Shown: piece by piece, positions 1 through 5,068 of the stretch
Numbering within the stretch: position 1 is the stretch's first letter
Layout of the letters: each line of letters starts with the position of its first letter
Assembly (NCBI GenBank): GCA_900552565.1
Contig: USAK01000054.1
Location: forward strand, 1 to 5,068
DNA length: 5,068 nucleotides
Direction: 5' to 3'
Source of the DNA: an uncultured Selenomonas sp.
GTDB taxonomy: Bacteria > Bacillota > Negativicutes > Selenomonadales > Selenomonadaceae
The notes under the pieces: model-generated
What the model was told of the DNA's origin: nothing
The model's input: only the letters and a program-made list of their open reading frames with translations
Databases searched by the model: none
Program-made: the position numbers and the translations under genes

Positions 1-300
<300 letters not shown>

Positions 301-311
<11 letters not shown>

Positions 312-336
312 TTTCAGTTTTTCAGTTTTGCTGAAA
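301..336 (+). repeat. Tandem TTTCAGTT repeat with alternative inverted partners
   Basis: Two exact tandem copies of TTTCAGTT (312-319 and 320-327) lie directly after the rplL stop. They are flanked by complementary partners on both sides: AACTGAA at 301-307, the last coding bases of rplL, and CTGAAA at 331-336. Either copy can pair with either partner, giving small mutually exclusive hairpins just upstream of the intrinsic terminator. The pairing potential is seen in the sequence. Any role, such as mRNA 3'-end protection, RNase processing or modulation of termination, is inference. Confidence 0.55.
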
Positions 337-337
337 C

Positions 338-369
338 AGGAACCGTCCCTTGTGGACGGTTCTTTTTTT
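338..369 (+). terminator. Intrinsic terminator after rplL
   Basis: A perfect 9-bp stem (GAACCGTCC at 340-348 with GGACGGTTC at 354-362) encloses a 5-nt loop (CTTGT) and is followed at once by seven T residues (363-369). The stem can extend by a G-U and an A-U pair into 338-339 and 363-364. This is the standard Rho-independent design, and it works in the + direction only because no T-tract follows on the other strand. It should end most transcripts from the upstream ribosomal protein genes. In E. coli the rplL-rpoB gap holds a partial attenuator at the equivalent place; whether this one is partial cannot be read from sequence. Confidence 0.93.
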
Positions 370-380
370 ATACACTTTAC

Positions 381-409
381 TTGACATGCGGAAAAAGCTA
401 TGGTATAGT
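381..409 (+). promoter_or_regulatory. Sigma-70/sigma-A type promoter for rpoBC
   Basis: A consensus -35 box TTGACA (381-386) and a -10 box TATAGT (404-409, one mismatch to TATAAT) are separated by the optimal 17 bp. A TG at 401-402, one base before the -10 box, adds an extended -10 element. The predicted transcription start is about 414-417. The promoter begins only 11 bp after the T-tract of the upstream terminator, so rplL transcription is shut off and rpoBC transcription restarted within a short interval. It predicts a 5' leader of about 175 nt. Confidence is high because both boxes, the spacing and the context agree. Confidence 0.92.
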
Positions 410-466
410 GTTAAACTACAGGAAATTGAATAGGGATAACTATGTGTCAGCGGAAAGGAACGGAAG

Positions 467-501
467 CAAGGTGCAAAAAAATAAGCAAACCTTGTTTTTT
501 T
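467..501 (+). terminator. Putative attenuator hairpin in the rpoB leader
   Basis: CAAGGT (467-472) can pair with ACCTTG (489-494), and a run of seven T residues (495-501) follows directly. This has the shape of a weak intrinsic terminator with a 6-bp stem and a 16-nt loop. The loop can be shortened by pairing GC 473-474 with GC 485-486. An alternative fold pairs CAAG 467-470 with CTTG 502-505 and the A7 run (475-481) with the T7 run (495-501), which would dismantle the terminator. It lies about 90 nt upstream of rpoB and downstream of its promoter, so it could tune polymerase gene expression. The stem is short and the loop large, so it may be inefficient or fortuitous. Confidence 0.4.
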
Positions 502-573
502 CTTGTTCTATGGTTCCGTGTCTATTTGTGTTGTTTCCCTATCTTTCAAAAAACATTCTAGTAAAATCAGGCT

Positions 574-582
574 AAGGGGTGA
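574..582 (+). promoter_or_regulatory. Shine-Dalgarno site of rpoB, deciding the ATG start
   Basis: AAGGGGTGA closely matches the anti-Shine-Dalgarno complement AAGGAGGTGA and ends 8 nt before the ATG at 591, the optimal distance. An in-frame GTG at 579 lies inside this site and has only weak purine sequence upstream, so it is unlikely to be the start. Confidence 0.8.
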
Positions 583-590
583 AGGATTTA

Positions 591-3500
591 ATGTTTAATC
601 CTGTGCCGGTGGGCAAACGAACCAGGTATAGCTATGCCAGAATCAAAGAGGTCATGGAAATGCCGCATCTGCTGGACATCCAGCGGAACAGCTACAAGTG
701 GTTCCTCGACAAGGGACTGCAGGAGATTTTCCATGATATCTCACCAATCCAGGATTTCTCCGGAAATCTGGTCTTGTCCTTCGAGAGCTTCTCGCTCGGC
801 GAGCCAAAGTACGATCTCGACGAGTGCAAGGAACGCGATGTGACGCTGGCAGCACCTCTTCGGGTGAATGTCCGCCTTATCAATCGCGAGACAGGTGAAA
901 TTAAAGAGCAGGAAGTATTCATGGGCGATTTCCCGCTCATGACCGATACGGGCACGTTCATCATCAATGGTGCAGAACGTGTCATCGTCAGCCAGCTCGT
1001 CCGTTCTCCGGGCGCTTATTATGGAGAAGAGATTGACCCGACGGGTAAACATCTCTATAATGCCACGGTCATTCCGAACCGCGGTGCTTGGATCGAGCTC
1101 GAAACGGATACGAACGATGTCGTTTCCGTCCGCATCGACCGCACGCGCAAGATGCCGGTGACGTATTTTATCCGTGCACTCGGTTTCGATACGGATGAGA
1201 AGATCCTCGCACTCTTTGGCGATGACCCGCGCATGCTCAACACGATTGAGCGCGATGGTGAGGAAGTCAAGTCGCAGGGCAAGGCTGTCATCGAAATCTA
1301 CAAACGCCTGCGTCCGGGCGAGCCGGCCAATGAGGACAACGCAACGCAGCTCCTCAATTCGCTGTTCTTTGACCCGAAACGCTACGACCTCGCTACGGTC
1401 GGCCGCTATAAACTCACGAAGAAGCTCGGCTGGAAGCGCCGCATCCTCGGCAAGGTCCTCGCTGAACCGATTGTCGACCAGGAGACGGGCGAAATCGTCA
1501 TTCCGCAGGGCGAGACGGTCACGGAAGACATGCTCGATGCTGTTGACGTTGAGCGCGAGAAACAGATTTTTGGCGAAGGCAAGCTCATCACGCTGTACCT
1601 TCTCAAGAAAGACGGCACGAAAGTCCGCCTGCTCTGCTCGCCGACGCTTGACATTCATGACCGCACGATCACGAAGAATGATATCCTTGCATCCATCAGC
1701 TACCTGCTGAACCTCATGGATGGCTTTGGTTCGACGGATGATATTGACCATCTCGGCAACCGCCGTGTCCGCGCTGTGGGCGAACTGCTGCAGAATCAGT
1801 TCCGCATTGGTCTTTCCCGCATGGAGCGTGTCGTACGCGAGCGCATGACCATCCAGGATGTCGATGTCATCACGCCGCAGGCACTCATCAACATCCGTCC
1901 GGTCGTTGCAGCCGTCAAGGAATTCTTCGGTTCCTCCCAGCTGTCGCAGTTCATGGACCAGCACAACCCGCTGTCCGAACTTACACATAAACGCCGTCTG
2001 TCGGCTCTTGGCCCTGGCGGTCTTTCGCGTGAGCGCGCAGGCTTCGAAGTCCGCGATGTTCACAACTCCCATTACGGCCGTATGTGCCCAGTAGAGTCCC
2101 CGGAAGGCCCGAACATCGGTCTTATTGGTTCGCTCGCTACGTATGCGCGCGTCAACCAGTTTGGCTTCATGGAGACGCCGTACCGCCGCGTCGACAAAGA
2201 AAACCATCGCGTAACGGACGAAGTCCGCTACCTCACGGCCGATGAAGAGGACGAGCTCGTTATCGCTCAGGCCAACGAACCGCTCGATGATAATGAATGG
2301 TTCGTCAATGAGCGTGTCACGGCACGTTATAACGAAGAGACGGGCCTGCATGCCCGCGAAACGGTTGACTACATGGACGTCAGCCCGCGTCAGGTCTTCT
2401 CGATTGCTACGACGATGATTCCATTCCTCGAAAACGATGATGCGAACCGTGCCCTGATGGGTGCGAACATGCAGCGCCAGGCAGTTCCTCTGCTGCGCAC
2501 GCAGGCTCCGCTCGTCGGTACGGGCATGGAGTACAAGGCTGCCTGTGACTCGGGCGTCATGGTCCTTGCCAAGCATGCCGGCGTCGTTGAGGAAGTCACG
2601 GCAGACTACATCAATGTCCGCACGAAAGACGGCGAACTTGATCACTATAAACTGCAGAAATTCCTGCGTTCCAACCAGGGCACCTGCATCAACCAGGTCC
2701 CGATTGTCTATAAAGGCGATGAAGTAGAAGAGAAGCAGCCAATCGCTGACGGCCCGGCTACGGACCACGGCGAACTCGCCCTCGGCTACAACATCATCGT
2801 TGCCTACATGCCTTGGGAAGGCTACAACTACGAGGATGCTGTCCTGCTGTCTGAAAACCTCGTCAAGCGCGATATCTACACGTCCATCCATATTGAAGAG
2901 TATGAATGCGATGCCCGTGATACGAAGCTTGGACCTGAGGAAATCACGCGCGACATCCCGAATGTTGCGGAAGAAGCCCTCAAGGACCTCGATGAAGAAG
3001 GCATTATCTCCATCGGTGCTGACGTACGTCCTGGCGATATCCTCGTCGGCAAGGTCACGCCGAAAGGTGAGACGGAGCTGACGGCCGAGGAGCGCCTGCT
3101 GCGCGCTATCTTCGGTGAGAAAGCACGTGAAGTCCGCGATACGTCCCTGCGTGTGCCGCACGGCGAACAGGGAAAGATTGTCGATGTCAAGATCTTCAGC
3201 CGCGAGAACAACGATGAGCTGCCGCCAGGCGTCAACCGCCTCGTCCGCGTCTACATCGCCCAGAAGCGTAAGATTTCCGTCGGCGATAAGATGGCAGGCC
3301 GTCACGGCAACAAGGGTGTCGTTTCGCGCATCATGCGCCAGGAAGATATGCCATTCCTGCCGGATGGCACGCCGGTCGATATCGTACTGAATCCATTAGG
3401 CGTCCCGTCCCGTATGAACATCGGTCAGATCCTCGAGGCTCATCTTGGCCGCGCCGTTCTTGAAATCGGCAGGCAGATCAAGGAGCACAACCCGACGATT

Positions 3501-4313
3501 GAACAGCGTCTGCGCGACCTCGGCTATGATGTCGACCGCCTCGGCATGCCGAAACCGGATGTTGCCGGCCTCCACATCGCTACGCCGGTCTTCGATGGCG
3601 CAAGCGACGAAGAAGTATTCGGCACCATCAAGGCTGCCGGCCTGCCAGTCGACGGCAAGACCGTTCTCTATGACGGCCGCACGGGCGAGCCGTTTGAGAA
3701 CCGCGTCATGGTCGGCTGCACGTACTTCCTCAAACTGCATCATCTCGTTGATGATAAAATCCATGCCCGTTCCACGGGTCCGTACTCCCTCGTTACGCAG
3801 CAGCCGCTCGGTGGTAAAGCACAGTTCGGCGGCCAGCGCTTCGGCGAAATGGAGGTCTGGGCACTCGAGGCTTATGGTGCAGCTTACACGCTGCAGGAAA
3901 TCCTCACGGTCAAGTCCGATGATGTCGTCGGCCGTGTCAAGGCATATGAAGCCATCGTCAAGGGGGAGAACATCCCTGAGCCGGGTGTACCGGAATCCTT
4001 CAAGGTCCTCATCAAGGAACTGCAGTCCATCGGTCTTGATATCAAGGTCCTCAACGAGGATGCCAAGGAAATCACGATCCAGGATGACGACGATGATGAC
4101 GAGAACATCAATGAGAAAGCAAAGAATCTCGACCTCGATGTAGCAGGTGTTGACCCGACGAAGGGGGAGGACGCTGCTGCTAAGGCCGATGCCGCTGACC
4201 ATTATGATGAAGGCGCTCCGTCTGATGATGAGAAGCCGGATGATATCATTGCAGATATTGGCAGCCTTGGTTCTATCGTAGAGCCGTCGGATGATGGAAA
4301 AGATGAGAAATAA
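591..4313 (+). CDS. rpoB: DNA-directed RNA polymerase subunit beta
   Basis: This is the beta subunit of core RNA polymerase, which with beta-prime forms the active-site cleft and with alpha, omega and sigma makes the holoenzyme. The gene is complete at 1240 residues, against about 1190 in Bacillus and 1342 in E. coli. In order it has the N-terminal protrusion and lobe (roughly 20-400), the rifampicin-binding/fork region (447-512), and the large hybrid-binding and flap domain (roughly 630-1070), with YEDA at 747-750 and the catalytic-site lysines K900 and K908 in [12 protein letters not shown]. The C-terminal clamp/anchor domain begins near [20 protein letters not shown] (about 1074). Rifampicin-contact positions are wild type (Q453, F454, D456, H466, S471, L473, I512; add 60 for E. 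coli numbering), predicting sensitivity. The last 76 residues (1165-1240) are a low-complexity acidic tail starting with six Asp. ATG 591 is chosen over in-frame GTG 579 because of the Shine-Dalgarno position. rpoC follows after 18 bp. Confidence 0.98.
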   Translation: MFNPVPVGKRTRYSYARIKEVMEMPHLLDIQRNSYKWFLDKGLQEIFHDISPIQDFSGNLVLSFESFSLGEPKYDLDECKERDVTLAAPLRVNVRLINRETGEIKEQEVFMGDFPLMTDTGTFIINGAERVIVSQLVRSPGAYYGEEIDPTGKHLYNATVIPNRGAWIELETDTNDVVSVRIDRTRKMPVTYFIRALGFDTDEKILALFGDDPRMLNTIERDGEEVKSQGKAVIEIYKRLRPGEPANEDNATQLLNSLFFDPKRYDLATVGRYKLTKKLGWKRRILGKVLAEPIVDQETGEIVIPQGETVTEDMLDAVDVEREKQIFGEGKLITLYLLKKDGTKVRLLCSPTLDIHDRTITKNDILASISYLLNLMDGFGSTDDIDHLGNRRVRAVGELLQNQFRIGLSRMERVVRERMTIQDVDVITPQALINIRPVVAAVKEFFGSSQLSQFMDQHNPLSELTHKRRLSALGPGGLSRERAGFEVRDVHNSHYGRMCPVESPEGPNIGLIGSLATYARVNQFGFMETPYRRVDKENHRVTDEVRYLTADEEDELVIAQANEPLDDNEWFVNERVTARYNEETGLHARETVDYMDVSPRQVFSIATTMIPFLENDDANRALMGANMQRQAVPLLRTQAPLVGTGMEYKAACDSGVMVLAKHAGVVEEVTADYINVRTKDGELDHYKLQKFLRSNQGTCINQVPIVYKGDEVEEKQPIADGPATDHGELALGYNIIVAYMPWEGYNYEDAVLLSENLVKRDIYTSIHIEEYECDARDTKLGPEEITRDIPNVAEEALKDLDEEGIISIGADVRPGDILVGKVTPKGETELTAEERLLRAIFGEKAREVRDTSLRVPHGEQGKIVDVKIFSRENNDELPPGVNRLVRVYIAQKRKISVGDKMAGRHGNKGVVSRIMRQEDMPFLPDGTPVDIVLNPLGVPSRMNIGQILEAHLGRAVLEIGRQIKEHNPTIEQRLRDLGYDVDRLGMPKPDVAGLHIATPVFDGASDEEVFGTIKAAGLPVDGKTVLYDGRTGEPFENRVMVGCTYFLKLHHLVDDKIHARSTGPYSLVTQQPLGGKAQFGGQRFGEMEVWALEAYGAAYTLQEILTVKSDDVVGRVKAYEAIVKGENIPEPGVPESFKVLIKELQSIGLDIKVLNEDAKEITIQDDDDDDENINEKAKNLDLDVAGVDPTKGEDAAAKADAADHYDEGAPSDDEKPDDIIADIGSLGSIVEPSDDGKDEK

Positions 4314-4314
4314 G

Positions 4315-4323
4315 AAGGGAGTG
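4315..4323 (+). promoter_or_regulatory. Shine-Dalgarno site of rpoC, supporting a TTG start
   Basis: AAGGGAGTG lies in the 18-bp rpoB-rpoC gap and ends 8 nt before the TTG at 4332. The nearby GTG at 4321 and ATG at 4339 are in other frames that hit stops within a few codons. With the N-terminal homology this makes TTG 4332 the start of rpoC. No terminator or promoter is visible in the gap, so rpoB and rpoC should share a transcript. Confidence 0.8.
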
Positions 4324-4331
4324 TCATCTCT

Positions 4332-5068
4332 TTGCTGGATGTAAATAATTTTGATTCGATGCGCATCGGGCTTGCTTCGCCGGAGAAAATCCGGGAGTGG
4401 TCCTACGGCGAAGTCAAGAAGCCGGAGACCATCAACTACCGCACGCTCAAACCAGAGCGTGACGGCCTGTTCTGCGAGCGCATTTTCGGACCGACGCGTG
4501 ACTGGGAATGTCACTGCGGCAAGTACAAGCGCATCCGTTATAAGGGCATCATCTGCGACCGCTGCGGCGTCGAGGTGACGAGGGCGAAAGTCCGCCGTGA
4601 GCGCATGGGCCATATCGAGCTCGCCGCTCCGGTCTCCCATATCTGGTATTTCAAAGGCATCCCGAGCCGCATGGGCCTGATTCTTGACATCTCGCCGCGT
4701 GCCCTCGAGAAAGTCCTCTACTTTGCCTACTACATTGTCCTTGACCCGGGCGAGACGGACCTCACGAAGAAGAGCCTGCTCTCCGAGAAGGACTATCATG
4801 AAGCACTTGAGAAATACGGCAACACGTTCCGTGTCGGCATGGGCGCCGAGGCCATCAAAGAGCTCCTCGAGGAGCTCGACCTCGACCGCATGAGCGAGGT
4901 ACTGCGCAAGGAAGTCCGCACGGCTTCCGGCCAGAAAAAAGTCCGCGCCATCCGCCGTCTCGAGGTTGTCGAGGCCTTCCGCAAATCCGGCAACAAGCCG
5001 TCGTGGATGATTCTCGACGTTGTGCCGGTCATTCCGCCGGACCTGCGCCCAATGGTACAGCTCGACGG
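4332..5068 (+). CDS. rpoC: DNA-directed RNA polymerase subunit beta-prime, 3' truncated
   Basis: This is the N-terminal part of the beta-prime subunit, the other half of the RNA polymerase catalytic core, whose later DFDGD motif holds the active-site magnesium. The window contains 245 codons plus two bases of a gene normally around 1200-1400 codons; the catalytic loop, trigger loop and bridge helix lie beyond the edge. The start is a TTG at 4332 giving M-L-D-V-N-N-F-D, the usual N-terminus in Firmicutes. The clamp zinc-binding site is intact: C60, C62, C75 and C78 in [20 protein letters not shown] (E. coli 70, 72, 85, 88). Further conserved blocks are [40 protein letters not shown] and, at the edge, [12 protein letters not shown] just before the lid/rudder region. 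It is in the same reading frame as rpoB, 18 bp downstream, and probably co-transcribed with it. The truncation is a window edge effect; no frameshift is seen. Confidence 0.97.
   Translation, partial: MLDVNNFDSMRIGLASPEKIREWSYGEVKKPETINYRTLKPERDGLFCERIFGPTRDWECHCGKYKRIRYKGIICDRCGVEVTRAKVRRERMGHIELAAPVSHIWYFKGIPSRMGLILDISPRALEKVLYFAYYIVLDPGETDLTKKSLLSEKDYHEALEKYGNTFRVGMGAEAIKELLEELDLDRMSEVLRKEVRTASGQKKVRAIRRLEVVEAFRKSGNKPSWMILDVVPVIPPDLRPMVQLD

Larger units (their letters stand above)
416..590 (+). promoter_or_regulatory. Structured 5' leader of rpoB mRNA
   Basis: This AT-rich stretch lies between the predicted transcription start and the rpoB ATG, and I recognise no known RNA family in it. 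It shows nested self-complementarity. TTGAATAGGGA (426-436) can pair with TCCCTA and TTCAA (536-541 and 545-549, with a 3-nt bulge). GGAAC (457-461) can pair with GTTCC (513-517), GAA (463-465) with TTC (506-508), and CAAG (467-470) with CTTG (502-505). Together these make one long imperfect stem-loop that leaves the Shine-Dalgarno at 574-582 outside. A terminator-like hairpin at 467-501 competes with the inner pairs. A regulatory or RNase III processing role is inferred; no folding energies were calculated. Confidence 0.5.

Noticed and set aside
381..575. 64-codon + strand frame starting with TTG in the rplL-rpoB gap
   Set aside because: Its start codon is the -35 box of the rpoB promoter, so the rpoB transcript would begin downstream of it. 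It has no Shine-Dalgarno, and its composition is that of non-coding AT-rich DNA.
579..590. GTG at 579 as the rpoB start, adding MKDL
   Set aside because: The GTG lies within the best Shine-Dalgarno match (574-582), which is ideally spaced for ATG 591, and the upstream purine sequence is weak. The RpoB family N-terminus is also well matched from 591. It cannot be excluded as a minor start.
1648..1653. TTGACA boxes inside coding sequence (1648 in rpoB and about 4683 in rpoC) as internal promoters
   Set aside because: Neither has a -10-like hexamer at 16-18 bp, and both simply encode Leu-Asp followed by Ile.
741..3305. 854-codon open reading frame on the minus strand inside rpoB
   Set aside because: It is in codon register with rpoB and is open only because TTA, CTA and TCA codons are avoided. 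It has no recognisable domain and lies wholly opposite a conserved essential gene.
3960..4170. Shine-Dalgarno-like AAGGGGGAG runs near 3960 and 4160 as internal translation starts
   Set aside because: They encode Lys-Gly-Glu in rpoB, and no suitably spaced start codon opens a plausible second protein.
3396..4799. 467-codon minus-strand frame spanning the rpoB-rpoC junction
   Set aside because: It is the same antisense-in-register effect, since both genes happen to share a frame. It covers the 18-bp junction without any promoter or protein-family signal.

Overview
The window is a core chromosomal segment: the end of rplL (ribosomal protein bL12), a 279-bp AT-rich regulatory gap, a complete rpoB (RNA polymerase beta subunit) and the first 245 codons of rpoC (beta-prime), all on the + strand. 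I see no mobile element, CRISPR array, tRNA, rRNA or minus-strand gene. It is not an accessory region, and I found no undescribed multi-gene system. The least explained part is the rplL-rpoB gap.

Organism: the proteins are of the Firmicutes type. RpoB lacks the large insertions of proteobacterial beta and ends in a long acidic tail, and RpoC begins M-L-D-V-N-N-F from a TTG codon. The coding sequence is fairly GC-rich, with strong use of ACG (Thr), CTC (Leu), GTC (Val) and CGC/CGT (Arg). Together with the RpoB N-terminus ([15 protein letters not shown]) this suggests a Negativicutes bacterium, perhaps Selenomonadaceae (Selenomonas or Mitsuokella-like). That placement is inference from memory of the family, not a search.

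Layout: 1-311 is the 3' part of rplL. Positions 301-336 hold a small repeat with alternative pairings, followed by a strong intrinsic terminator (stem 340-362, T-tract 363-369). A near-consensus sigma-A type promoter follows at 381-409: TTGACA, 17-bp spacer, TATAGT, plus an extended -10 TG. It predicts a leader of about 175 nt before rpoB. The leader contains a second terminator-like hairpin (467-501) and nested long-range pairings (426-549). rpoB runs 591-4313 with a good Shine-Dalgarno. After 18 bp comes rpoC, starting with TTG at 4332 and leaving the window at 5068.

Function: bL12 recruits translation factors to the ribosome, while beta and beta-prime form the catalytic core of RNA polymerase. 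The terminator plus promoter between rplL and rpoB would uncouple polymerase subunit expression from the much higher bL12 output. rpoB and rpoC are tightly linked and are expected to be co-transcribed in matched amounts.
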